From positions 1-28,482 of the forward strand of contig CAYNTG010000024.1 in assembly GCA_964400105.1 (NCBI GenBank): DNA of 28,482 nt. The letters are read 5' to 3'. Below the pieces are notes generated by a model. The model ran no database searches, was not told the DNA's origin, and saw only the letters and a list, made by a program, of their open reading frames with translations. Position 1 is the first letter of the stretch. Each line of letters begins with the position of its first letter. Of this stretch, positions 8,400 through 16,724 are shown piece after piece. The stretch is from CAYNTG01 sp964400105 (GTDB lineage Bacteria > UBP14 > UBA6098). The position numbers and the translations under genes are program-made.

Positions 8400-8849
8400 C
8401 TATGTTCGATCCATAAGGTCAAGAACTTCCTGGGGAAAAGTCGCGTTCATCAGCGACTCCCTATTTTCCTTGTCTTTGAGGATGTAAGATAACTTTCCGA
8501 GAGCCGTAAGATGGGTGTTGACAGCCGTTTCCGGGACTACTATCGCAAAGAAAAGATGCACCGGTTTACGGTCGATAGAGGCGAATTCGATTCCCTTCTC
8601 GCTGCGTCCGAAAGCGATAGTCAGACCACGCACAGATTTGGCCCTCGCATGGGGAAGCGCTACGCCGAAACCTATCCCGGTCGAGGCGAGTTTTTCCCTC
8701 TCCTTCAATGCTACCAGAACACTCTCAGCCGAATCTACCTTCTCTGAATTTGCCAAAAGATCGGCAAGTTCTTGTAAAACGTCTTCGAGTTTATTTGAGC
8801 GGAGTTCGAGTTCTATAAGATCGGTTCCGCAAAACTGTGAGAGCTTCAT
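8400..8849 (-). CDS. PTS EIIA type-2 domain protein, PtsN-like
   Basis: Single-domain fructose/nitrogen-type EIIA of 149 aa. The phospho-accepting histidine is H67 in the motif ALPHAR, with the usual preceding TGIGFGVA segment. Stand-alone EIIA-Ntr proteins are regulatory rather than sugar-transporting. No EI, HPr, EIIB or EIIC is present in the window, so a regulatory role is more likely. The ATG at 8849 has GGAG 9 bases upstream and lies 18 bases after the Trm112-type gene. It occupies the slot directly before mreC. Confidence 0.88.
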   Translation of the reverse strand: MKLSQFCGTDLIELELRSNKLEDVLQELADLLANSEKVDSAESVLVALKEREKLASTGIGFGVALPHARAKSVRGLTIAFGRSEKGIEFASIDRKPVHLFFAIVVPETAVNTHLTALGKLSYILKDKENRESLMNATFPQEVLDLMDRT

Positions 8850-8867
8850 GGGTTATGCTCCATATCG

Positions 8868-9023
8868 TTATAATCTTTCGGCTTCGTCCATAAGCAGAAT
8901 GGGGATTCCATCGCAGATCTCGAAGCTCAATCCGCAGTTGTCGCAGACGAGCCTACCATCGATTTCTTCGAGTTTGCCCTTGCATTTTGGGCAAACGATC
9001 ATTTCAAGCAATTGTTTATCCAT
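8868..9023 (-). CDS. Trm112/YcaR (UPF0434)-type zinc protein, 51 aa
   Basis: Short protein starting MDKQLLEMIVCPKCKGKL. It has C11-x2-C14 and C27-x2-C30, so it can form a four-cysteine zinc ribbon, and ends in the GIPILL segment typical of the Trm112p-like/YcaR family. The length matches bacterial members (about 50-65 aa). The ATG at 9023 has an upstream GAGG and lies 5 bases after the accA stop, so it is in the operon. In eukaryotes and archaea Trm112 activates methyltransferases. The bacterial function is poorly known and is not inferred here. Confidence 0.85.
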   Translation of the reverse strand: MDKQLLEMIVCPKCKGKLEEIDGRLVCDNCGLSFEICDGIPILLMDEAERL

Positions 9024-9028
9024 AATTA

Positions 9029-9994
9029 TCAAACCTCTAAGTATATACCCATGTTACGGTATTTTGCAAGCCTAAGATTAATAAGTTCCACGGAATCGAA
9101 CGTTTTATATCGGTCGAGTTCGCGGACAATCTCGTTTCCGAGGAGATTCGCGGCGCGGTCCGGGTCGGTGTGCGCTCCACCTGGTGGTTCTGGGACTATT
9201 CGATCGATCATTCCCAATTCCAGGAGATCCGGCGCGCTGACCTTTAATGCCTCGGCAGCCTTATCGGCTTTGGCACGGTCGCGCCATAGGATAGCGGCGC
9301 ACCCCTCCGGCGAGATTACCGAATACCAGGCGTTCTCCATCATAAGCACAACATCCCCGACGCCGATCCCCAGCGCTCCGCCCGATGCGCCCTCGCCGAT
9401 AATCGATATAATTATCGGCACGGGAAGCCTTCCCATCTCGAAGATATTTCTGGCTATCGCCTCAGCCTGACCACGCTCCTCCGCACCGATACCGGGATAT
9501 GCTCCGGGTGTGTCGATGAAAATCAGGATTGGGAGACGGAATTTTTCCGCTAATCGAAACAATCTCAACGCTTTGCGATATCCTTCGGGGTGCATCATCC
9601 CGAAATTGCGTTCGATATTTTTCTTTGTGTTTCTGCCCTTCTGCTGACCTACAACGACGACTTTGTGATCGCCGAATGTAGCGAAACCTCCGACCACTGC
9701 GGGATCGTCGCGGAAATTGCGGTCGCCGTGAAGCTCGATAAAATCGGTTGCAAGACGAGAGATATAATCGAGCGTATATGGCCTTTTTGGGTGCCTCGCT
9801 ACCTGAACGCGATGCCACCTGCTGAGGCCGTCGTAAATATCGCGACGCATACGATCGAGGTTTTTGGAAAGTGTATCGATCTCGGCTAAAGCACGCTCAT
9901 CGCCGTTTTCCGCCGAACGTCGAAGCTCGCCGATACGCTTCTCCAATTCGATAATAGGTCGCTCGAAATCGAGATGATAAGACTGAGCACTCAT
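9029..9994 (-). CDS. accA: Acetyl-CoA carboxylase carboxyltransferase subunit alpha
   Basis: Alpha half of the carboxyltransferase that makes malonyl-CoA for fatty-acid synthesis. It pairs with AccD, which is not in the window. The 321-aa length is typical. The signature DTPGAYPGIGAEERGQAEAI-type region and GEGASGGALGIGVGD are both present, as is the N-terminal LDFERPI segment. The ATG at 9994 overlaps the preceding gene stop by 4 bases (ATGA) and has AGGA about 7 bases upstream. It links lipid precursor supply to the cell-envelope genes around it. Confidence 0.96.
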   Translation of the reverse strand: MSAQSYHLDFERPIIELEKRIGELRRSAENGDERALAEIDTLSKNLDRMRRDIYDGLSRWHRVQVARHPKRPYTLDYISRLATDFIELHGDRNFRDDPAVVGGFATFGDHKVVVVGQQKGRNTKKNIERNFGMMHPEGYRKALRLFRLAEKFRLPILIFIDTPGAYPGIGAEERGQAEAIARNIFEMGRLPVPIIISIIGEGASGGALGIGVGDVVLMMENAWYSVISPEGCAAILWRDRAKADKAAEALKVSAPDLLELGMIDRIVPEPPGGAHTDPDRAANLLGNEIVRELDRYKTFDSVELINLRLAKYRNMGIYLEV

Positions 9995-11043
9995 CGCCTA
10001 TCCTTTCTTCGTTCCAATGACGCTAATTTGACCGTCAAAATCGAGAAAATTATCAAAAGACCTACCAGGAACACGATCATCAAGCTTCGATTGCCTACCG
10101 ACAACACAACAGCCACCGTCGCAAAAAGGAAGCTCGTGGAATAGAAAATCCAATCGACGACGGAGGGTGGCAAACCAAACGATAAAAGAAGATGATGAAG
10201 ATGTTCGGTATCTCTTTGATAGACCTTCTTCCGTTTAAATAGCCGCCTCGCCACCGTGATAACGATCTCCATGACCGGAAACCCCAGAGCGAGAATGGGC
10301 ACAAAAAGCACCATAGCTGTCGAGACCTTCACTGGTTGCACGATGCTCGCGGTGGCGAATATAAATCCGAGGGCATACGCCCCATTATTTCCTAATATTA
10401 TACGTGCCGGCGGATAATTAAAACACAAAAATCCGGCTGTTCCTCCAAATACCGCGAGGAAGATAATCGCAAGAAATGGCAGGTTGAGAGAAATACATAT
10501 CATAGCAAGCGATATACTCGCTATCGCGAGGACTCCGGTGGCGAGACCGTCGAGACCATCGACGAAGTTCACCGCATTTGTGATGCCGACGATCCAAAGC
10601 ACCGTGATAGGGATCGAAAGCGCACCCAAATCGAAAACGGAATTGAACGGATTGGAGATGGTGGATATCTTGACACCGAGCAGCGCCGTTATAAGAGCGA
10701 CGATAATTTGAACAATAAATTTCGTTCCGGCCCTGAGATCGTAGCGATCGTCGATATAACCAACAACAAACATGACGGCCGTTCCGGCGAAGATGGCGAT
10801 CATGGCCTTGTTATAACCCAAGAAAGGATTTCGATAAATCAAAAAAGCCGCGATGATCGCGACGAAGATGGAAAAGATCACGGCAAAACCGCCGAGATAT
10901 GGAACCGGTGCCCGCTCAATCTCAATATCCCTGGACGAGGATTTGGCGCCGAAGCGATTGCCTATCTTGATCGCCAAAGGCGTCGTGAGGAGCGCAACGA
11001 TGATCGCGGTGAATGCGGCGAGAATATAAGAATAAATCAACAC
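9991..11043 (-). CDS. Undecaprenyl-phosphate N-acetylhexosamine-1-phosphate transferase (WecA/TagO family)
   Basis: Integral membrane enzyme of the MraY/WecA superfamily that loads GlcNAc-1-phosphate (or a related sugar phosphate) onto undecaprenyl phosphate, the first step of many lipid-linked glycans. The start chosen is GTG 11043, with GGGAGAG about 5 bases upstream; TTG 11040 is equally possible. This gives 350 aa, the usual size. About ten membrane segments are visible, with the metal-binding GYIDDRYDL, the NAVNFVDGLDGL loop and the C-terminal HLHHLL histidine motif. Substrate choice cannot be read from sequence. Its neighbour wecB supports amino-sugar use. Confidence 0.93.
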   Translation of the reverse strand: MLIYSYILAAFTAIIVALLTTPLAIKIGNRFGAKSSSRDIEIERAPVPYLGGFAVIFSIFVAIIAAFLIYRNPFLGYNKAMIAIFAGTAVMFVVGYIDDRYDLRAGTKFIVQIIVALITALLGVKISTISNPFNSVFDLGALSIPITVLWIVGITNAVNFVDGLDGLATGVLAIASISLAMICISLNLPFLAIIFLAVFGGTAGFLCFNYPPARIILGNNGAYALGFIFATASIVQPVKVSTAMVLFVPILALGFPVMEIVITVARRLFKRKKVYQRDTEHLHHLLLSFGLPPSVVDWIFYSTSFLFATVAVVLSVGNRSLMIVFLVGLLIIFSILTVKLASLERRKDRR

Positions 11044-11056
11044 AGGTCTCTCCCGA

Positions 11057-11413
11057 CTAATTGCCCGCGCGCCGGAATAAATTGAACAACCGCCAGATAC
11101 AATAGTGCGCCGCGAGACCAAAGCCGAGAAGCAGGTTTATCGGNNNNNNNNNNNNNNNNNNNNNNNNNNNNNNNNNNNNNNNNNNNNNNNNNNNNNNNNN
11201 NNNNNNNNNNNNNNNNNNNNNNNNNNNNNNNNNNNNNNNNNNNTCCATATCCGCGATGGTCGGGGCATGTCGATATAACGAATCCAAACATCGAGCGGTG
11301 ATGTCCTTTGTATTATATGAAAGGACGACTACGGACAGAAGGTACTCGCTTGTAACATGCGTGGAAACGGTATCGTTTGCGACGTAACTCTTGCTATTGT
11401 ATCTATTTTTCAC
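11057..11413 (-). CDS. Family 2 glycosyltransferase, interrupted by assembly gap
   Basis: Both ends of a GT2 gene are visible with a 100-N gap between them. The N-terminal part (11244-11413) encodes LSVVVLSYNTKDITARCLDS, the start of a rhamnosyltransferase-like GT2 fold. The part after the gap ends in a hydrophobic LAAHYCIWRLFNLFRRAGN tail. The start is GTG at 11413, overlapping the preceding stop (GTGA), with AAAGGG upstream. The true length and reading frame across the gap are unknown. The two ends could also belong to two different genes, although one gene is the simpler reading. Confidence 0.7.
   Translation of the reverse strand: MKNRYNSKSYVANDTVSTHVTSEYLLSVVVLSYNTKDITARCLDSLYRHAPTIADMXXXXXXXXXXXXXXXXXXXXXXXXXXXXXXXXXXPINLLLGFGLAAHYCIWRLFNLFRRAGN
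11144..11243. other. Assembly gap (100 N)
   Basis: Exactly 100 N, the conventional placeholder for a scaffold join of unknown size. A complete GT2 of this type is about 250-320 aa, so several hundred bases are probably missing. The flanks do not look repetitive. Confidence 0.97.
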
Positions 11414-12195
11414 CTAACCCTTTCGGAAACCTTGTTCATCTTTCCAAAGCGCAATTTCCATACCATAATTATCGCCTCCTTGATAATGTTCTTCGTGAGC
11501 TTGGTTTCACCGATCGTCCGATCCGGAAAGATAATCGGATACTCGACGATCTTATATCCAGCCTTCCATGTCTGGAATTTCGTTTCGATCTGGAAGGCAT
11601 ACCCACCTGCGGAAAGGCGCGACGGGTCTATATGTTCGAGCACCTTCCTGCGATATACGACGAATCCGGCGGTGGCGTCTCGCACCGGAAGCCCGGTAAT
11701 GATGCGGGTGTAGATGCTTCCGCCCCGCGATAGAAGCTTTCGATACAATCCCCAATTCTTGACGCCGCCACCCTTCACGCGGCGGCTGCCCACGACCATG
11801 TCGGCTTTGCCAGATGCGATGAGACCGGCCATCGGTCGAAGGTATTCCGGTTTATGCGAGAAATCGGCGTCCATCTCGAAGATCATCTCGAAATCGCGCT
11901 CTAACGCCCACTTAAAGCCGCGAACATAGGCCGGACCAATCCCTTCTCGCTTGCCGTGAATGACGAAAACACGATCCGGATTGGACTCGGCAAGCTTAAC
12001 GGCGAGTTCGGGGGTTCGATCGATCGATTCGTCTTCGCAGATGAGGACATAAAACTCAGGCCCAATATCCAAAACGGCCGGGACTATCCTATCTATATTG
12101 CCGGCCTCGTTCACCATCGGCATAACAACCAATATCTTCGGCAGATCGGAGTTCGATATCACACCGGAATTTTTATCTATGTGATTTTTTCTCAT
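11410..12195 (-). CDS. Polyprenyl-phosphate mannosyl/glycosyl transferase, DPM1-like GT2
   Basis: GT2 enzyme of the dolichol-phosphate-mannose-synthase type, expected to move a sugar from a nucleotide donor to polyprenyl phosphate at the inner membrane. It has no C-terminal membrane helices, as in the soluble DPM1 class. Visible motifs are VVMPMVNEAGNI, the metal-binding MDADFSH, and the family pattern GSRRVKGGGVKNWG followed by DATAGFVVYRR. The start at ATG 12195 is preferred over 12201 because AAGGA abuts the latter but is 6 bases from the former; this gives 261 aa. It overlaps the next GT2 by 4 bases. A 78-base gap (12202-12279) to the upstream gene shows no gene or clear promoter. Confidence 0.88.
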   Translation of the reverse strand: MRKNHIDKNSGVISNSDLPKILVVMPMVNEAGNIDRIVPAVLDIGPEFYVLICEDESIDRTPELAVKLAESNPDRVFVIHGKREGIGPAYVRGFKWALERDFEMIFEMDADFSHKPEYLRPMAGLIASGKADMVVGSRRVKGGGVKNWGLYRKLLSRGGSIYTRIITGLPVRDATAGFVVYRRKVLEHIDPSRLSAGGYAFQIETKFQTWKAGYKIVEYPIIFPDRTIGETKLTKNIIKEAIIMVWKLRFGKMNKVSERVR

Positions 12196-12279
12196 TGTCA
12201 TTCCTTGTCGAAAGAGTGATCAAAATAAATTTATGCGCTCGAACCACGCCAATCTCGATAATCGACACAGATTCGCCCT

Positions 12280-13164
12280 TTAAGTTAGATAGATTATTAA
12301 AAAAACCGTTAGCGACCAAAGGATTATGTTAATTATTGATGGAAGATCGGTCAAGAAAATTTTGGTTGGAGATTCGCCCTTGGTTTTTTGATGGACGAGC
12401 CAAAGATATCTGAACAACCCATAAAAAACGAATGGTATCGTAATTCCAAGTGCGTGGCTTCCGAAGTGCGCATAGACCTCCGGCGAAAAAACATAGAACA
12501 TGTATGCGACTATCGTCGCCGATATCTCGATCGATGCGAGGTTGTCGAGAAATTGAACGGAATAATTTTCCAGCATCGGGCGACTATCGTGGTTCGTATC
12601 GCTCGATTCGATCCTTGCAAGCTCCTGGCGGCGCTTTTCCGTGACCAAAAAGAGCGCGAGCAAGCTCGTGCATACCAAAAGCCACGACGATATTGGCACA
12701 TGAACCGCCACTCCACCCGCCGCAGCCCGGATCACAAAACCCGCCGCTACCGCGAGAATATCGAGTATCGGCTGCCTTTTCAGGAAAAAGATATAGCAGA
12801 ATTGCAGCAGGACATAACCGGCGCCGAATAGAAGAAAATCCTTCCCGATAAGGTATGAGATCGCCAATCCGCATAGAAGCAAAACGGCGGTCATTATCCA
12901 TGCGAATGATCTCGAAATAATCCCGCTTGCAATCGGGCGATTGCATTTGTCCGGATGCGCTTTGTCGGCCTCGATATCGATTATATCGTTGAGGATGTAT
13001 ATCCCGCTTGCGAGGAAACAGAACGCCGCAAAACCCGCCGTAGCGCGTAGAATCGAGGACAGTATCAGAAAATCGCCCGCGAAAAACACGCCTGCGAACA
13101 GAAACACGTTCTTCACCCATTGATGCGGGCGAACGCTCTTTATAAAAGCCTTAAATTTACCCAT
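12280..13164 (-). CDS. UbiA-family prenyltransferase, decaprenyl-phosphate phosphoribosyltransferase-like
   Basis: Membrane prenyl/phosphoribosyl transferase of 294 aa with about nine helices. The N-terminal RPHQWVKN signature (12-19) is the one known from DPPR synthases such as mycobacterial Rv3806c. These join phosphoribosyl pyrophosphate to polyprenyl phosphate on the way to polyprenyl-phospho-arabinose or ribose. The first aspartate motif is N59-D60-x2-D63-x3-D67, and the second region reads LDILAVAAGFVIRAAAGG. The start ATG 13164 has AGGAAG just upstream and overlaps the preceding stop by 8 bases. The epimerase pair DprE1/DprE2 and a phosphatase are not present in the window. The family is sure; the exact acceptor and donor are inferred. 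Confidence 0.85.
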   Translation of the reverse strand: MGKFKAFIKSVRPHQWVKNVFLFAGVFFAGDFLILSSILRATAGFAAFCFLASGIYILNDIIDIEADKAHPDKCNRPIASGIISRSFAWIMTAVLLLCGLAISYLIGKDFLLFGAGYVLLQFCYIFFLKRQPILDILAVAAGFVIRAAAGGVAVHVPISSWLLVCTSLLALFLVTEKRRQELARIESSDTNHDSRPMLENYSVQFLDNLASIEISATIVAYMFYVFSPEVYAHFGSHALGITIPFVFYGLFRYLWLVHQKTKGESPTKIFLTDLPSIINIILWSLTVFLIIYLT

Positions 13165-15712
13165 TTTTCTTCCTGCCCATAATCAGGCTCATAGCGAAAA
13201 GCAATCCCCAGGCCAGAATCGAGAAAAGCGTAATGTATAGCGACTTTTTTAATGTTTCGCCCTCGAAACGGAATCGAATTTTATGGAAACCGGCTTCGAG
13301 CGGCACCGCCCGAAATGTCCCATAGGCGCGATATATCGGAATCTCCGTTTCGCCGTCGTATGCGTGCCATTCGGGATACCAGTTCTCGCAGAGCACCAAA
13401 AGCCCGTCGTCTTTCATATCGACTGCGACCTCGAAATCGTCGGGATTTTTCCGGTCGATTTTCGCGGGAGAAGGCATAAAGGCGCTATCGGGATTGGAGA
13501 GCGGCTCGAACGGCGGATCGCCCTCGATCACTGCGGTTGCACCGGGGTTGAAATCCTGGTCGAAAACGATCTTTCGTGCATCTTCCGGTGAATCGACCTC
13601 CCGCCAATCATACACGGAAAACGCACGTGGATTGCTCATCGGGTTCTTATATATCCTGAGATTGCCCTCTTGATAAGCCAGCGGGAACGATCCGAGTTCC
13701 CGGCCGCGAACAGCGAGATAATCGGCGTTCAAAAGGCCGAGCGCCGCGCGCGAGAATAGATTCTTCGATCGATTGCTCCGGTCGATAAACTCGTCGAACG
13801 TCCGAAGCTGGTTGCCGTGGCCGACGCCGAATACGACCTCCTCTAATCCGTTGAGCGCGAGATAGCTATCCTGAAAAGCGCCGGGGAATACGATCGTGCG
13901 GAAAGGCTTCTTTTCATATTCCTTTTGAAGGAAACTTACTGCGCCGGTAGTGCTAAAAAATTTGCCCGGCTCGACGATATCGACGAACGGCTTCCCGACG
14001 CGCCATAGGTCGAAGCTCGTTGCTAAAAGGATTATTCCGAGCGCCAGCCATACGGAGATTTTTTTCTTGACCGCCAAAGCATAAGCGCCGAAACCTGCGC
14101 CGACCACCACCACCGCGATCCACATCCCGCGAATAACATTGGGAACATTCCCCTCCATGACGGTGCGCTTCGATGCTGCAATATCGGAATAGAAAATCGA
14201 TGAATAAAGATTCATCAAACCCTTGCCGGCGCCCGTCATAAGCAAGGCCTTGAGCAGCAATAATACCGCGACGACATAGATATAGATCATCAAGCCGCGC
14301 TTGAGGAGTAGGTCGCGTCTTTCGTCGTCTTTGAGTGCCGCGATCATTTCTGCAGCGAGGACTACCGCGCTGAAGGCAGCGAGAAATATAAGCATCGACG
14401 GCCCTCGGAACTTCTTCACCTGTGGGATCAATGCATAAAATAATCGGAAGAACGGGGTCGTCGCGCCGAGTGCAAAGATCGTGCTGAACGTGCCGACACC
14501 GAAGAAAAACCATGTTCGTGGGCTTCGCAAAAGAATCACCGCGCCGAGCGCGAGCATCAACACGATTATTCCGAAATAGTCCGAGTTCAGTTTAAATGCA
14601 TTTCGTCCCCAGTATGTGTTCGTTCCGCCGACGCTTATGCCCCCGAACTCCGGGAAGAAGATCGAGCCGATCTCCTCCGGGTGAAGCGACCAGCTCGTTG
14701 CCCACGCATAACCGGAATCCTCGGTGCGCTGCGTTCTCTGTGAGTATTTTCCGAGGTACTTGAATGGCGGATAGATCTGCACGGTCGTTATTGTCAGACC
14801 GATTGCAATCGCCAGAACGAAAGCGAGGACGTGCTTCCCGGCTTTCGCGACGCCATCTTTGGAAATCAGCTTGCGAATGATCCTGAATACAAAATACGCA
14901 CCTATCCCCCACGCCGCGAAATATGCCATCTGCATATGTGCTGAAAAGACCATCGCCGAATAGGTCAGCCCAAAAAGCAGATATCGCCACAGCTTGCCGT
15001 CTTCGAGGGCGGCCTCGAGCGCCCAGAACGCAAGCGGAAGCAGGGTAATCACGAACATCTTGCCGTCGTGGCCGGCGTAGATATAGCTCGTGAAGAACGG
15101 CCCGAACATATACGCCAGCCCACCGAAGAACGATGCGCCGCGACACAGTTTCAACCTGCGGAGAAAACCGAACATGAAAAATCCGGCCAGCCAGATATGC
15201 AAGATCAGTTTAAGTCCGAGGGCATAATGAAGCGGCAGCGCGAGTTCCAAAAGGCGTGTCGGGTATAGGACATCGCCGTGCATCGCCGCATGGAATGGCA
15301 TCCCGCCGTGGAGAAAAGGCTCCCAAAGCGGATACGCCCCGAACTGCCTTATAAAATCGCGGTAAAAGCTGTGCGCGAAATAACCCAGCCCCATCGTGTC
15401 GCTGCCGAAGAGCATCCCGCCACCAAATATGAAACGGGAGAAAAAGAAGATCGTCAGCCATGCGAATATCCCGATGAAAACCCAGTCGCGGCGAGATTTG
15501 AATGCCGCCGCGATCATCGGCGCGCCAGTTAGAGATACCGCCGCAAAGGCCAAGGCCGCCGCCGTCGGGGACTCGATGTTCCAAATAAAATACCCGAAAA
15601 CGACTCCGATTATAGCGAGGACGATGCCGCCTCCCCAGAGAATCCCCTGTGAAAAGCCCTTTTTCGCGGTGCTTTTCGACAAACCAACTTTTTTGTTCTT
15701 CGGTTTACCCAT
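13157..15712 (-). CDS. YfhO-like giant polytopic membrane protein (GT-C type)
   Basis: An 851-aa protein with about a dozen membrane segments and a soluble C-terminal beta domain before a last helix. It has the YfhO-type early loop GSDTMGLGYFAH, followed by LWEPFLHGGMPF and YPTRLL. YfhO relatives are needed for polyprenyl-phosphate-sugar-dependent decoration of wall polymers in Bacillus and Listeria, so a periplasmic glycosyl transferase is the likely role. The start ATG 15712 has GGAG 7-8 bases upstream and overlaps the preceding gene by 8 bases. The acceptor is unknown. The protein is slightly shorter than many YfhO proteins. Confidence 0.82.
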   Translation of the reverse strand: MGKPKNKKVGLSKSTAKKGFSQGILWGGGIVLAIIGVVFGYFIWNIESPTAAALAFAAVSLTGAPMIAAAFKSRRDWVFIGIFAWLTIFFFSRFIFGGGMLFGSDTMGLGYFAHSFYRDFIRQFGAYPLWEPFLHGGMPFHAAMHGDVLYPTRLLELALPLHYALGLKLILHIWLAGFFMFGFLRRLKLCRGASFFGGLAYMFGPFFTSYIYAGHDGKMFVITLLPLAFWALEAALEDGKLWRYLLFGLTYSAMVFSAHMQMAYFAAWGIGAYFVFRIIRKLISKDGVAKAGKHVLAFVLAIAIGLTITTVQIYPPFKYLGKYSQRTQRTEDSGYAWATSWSLHPEEIGSIFFPEFGGISVGGTNTYWGRNAFKLNSDYFGIIVLMLALGAVILLRSPRTWFFFGVGTFSTIFALGATTPFFRLFYALIPQVKKFRGPSMLIFLAAFSAVVLAAEMIAALKDDERRDLLLKRGLMIYIYVVAVLLLLKALLMTGAGKGLMNLYSSIFYSDIAASKRTVMEGNVPNVIRGMWIAVVVVGAGFGAYALAVKKKISVWLALGIILLATSFDLWRVGKPFVDIVEPGKFFSTTGAVSFLQKEYEKKPFRTIVFPGAFQDSYLALNGLEEVVFGVGHGNQLRTFDEFIDRSNRSKNLFSRAALGLLNADYLAVRGRELGSFPLAYQEGNLRIYKNPMSNPRAFSVYDWREVDSPEDARKIVFDQDFNPGATAVIEGDPPFEPLSNPDSAFMPSPAKIDRKNPDDFEVAVDMKDDGLLVLCENWYPEWHAYDGETEIPIYRAYGTFRAVPLEAGFHKIRFRFEGETLKKSLYITLFSILAWGLLFAMSLIMGRKKNG

Positions 15713-16724
15713 TCGATATCTCCATCGGTTGATTTCGTGAGACAGGATTGAACTCGGAAACCGAGTCCTTATTACAAAACTTGAAGATCAGCGCGGCGAT
15801 TCCCAACGAAACCGCCTCGATAATGAATATCCAGACCCTCGCCACCGTGGCTATCAGCCCCGCAATTCCCGATGGATATATCGCCGCGAGGATAAGCAGC
15901 AAAATCCCCTCGCGAACGCCCAAACCGCCGGGCGCGATGAGCACGAGCCAGCCGATCATAAATGCGAGGACGAACGCCCCACAAGCATAAGGGAATTGCG
16001 CTATCTCGAGGCCGGTTATCGAGGCGTTCATCACCGCAAAAGCGATGCCGAATAAAATCCATCCAATTACCAGCGCGATAAACGCGACAGCCCAATCTCG
16101 AATCGAGAGGTCGTAAACGATCCGTTCGCGTTTCAAAAGCCCGAGGCCGAGATTGACGATGCGCTCCATTATCGAAGGAATCGTCAGGACGATTCCAACT
16201 ATCGCGGCGGCAAATACGACCCAGATAGAAATACCCGGCGCCGCTTTGGTAATAATCTCCGGGCCGACCAATGATATTCCTACGATCCCCGCAACCAGTA
16301 TCAATAGACCTTGATAAACGACCATCGACGCAAATGTAACGGTGCGCGGCACGCCCTCGCGTTTCATGAAAACGAGCAGCCCCGCTATCTGCGCGACCTT
16401 GCCGGGGACATAACGCCCAAAATTCGCCGCCATAAAAAGGAATCCAAATCTTGAAAACGGCACCCGTGCGCCGAACGCCTTCATTATGCGCTGCATCACC
16501 TTGGCGTTAACAAAACTCGCCGCACAACCTATCGCGATGGAGGCGAGCAAAAGCCACCATTTCAATGACCATTCGTATTCGCTAATCACCGCCCAATCGC
16601 GCACCACCGTTCGCACGACGAAATATACCGCCGCGCCAATAACCGCGACAGCTATCGCTCTCAAAAACCACTTATTGTGTATAAACTTAGGCTTTTTCAC
16701 TTGCAAATATATCCGTGGCTTCAT
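15705..16724 (-). CDS. UPF0104/AglD-type flippase-like membrane protein
   Basis: A 339-aa protein with about eight membrane helices, related to the transmembrane half of lysyl-phosphatidylglycerol synthase (UPF0104/TIGR00374). Family marks seen are AANFGRYVPGKVAQ and the C-terminal APGGLGVREG. Members sit in glycan loci and have been proposed to help move lipid-linked sugars, but this is unproven for most. Start choice is uncertain: ATG 16724 overlaps the preceding GT4 by 38 bases and GTG 16700 overlaps by 14; neither has a good ribosome site. A longer open frame upstream is low-complexity arginine/serine and is only the shadow of the GT4. Confidence 0.85.
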   Translation of the reverse strand: MKPRIYLQVKKPKFIHNKWFLRAIAVAVIGAAVYFVVRTVVRDWAVISEYEWSLKWWLLLASIAIGCAASFVNAKVMQRIMKAFGARVPFSRFGFLFMAANFGRYVPGKVAQIAGLLVFMKREGVPRTVTFASMVVYQGLLILVAGIVGISLVGPEIITKAAPGISIWVVFAAAIVGIVLTIPSIMERIVNLGLGLLKRERIVYDLSIRDWAVAFIALVIGWILFGIAFAVMNASITGLEIAQFPYACGAFVLAFMIGWLVLIAPGGLGVREGILLLILAAIYPSGIAGLIATVARVWIFIIEAVSLGIAALIFKFCNKDSVSEFNPVSRNQPMEISNG

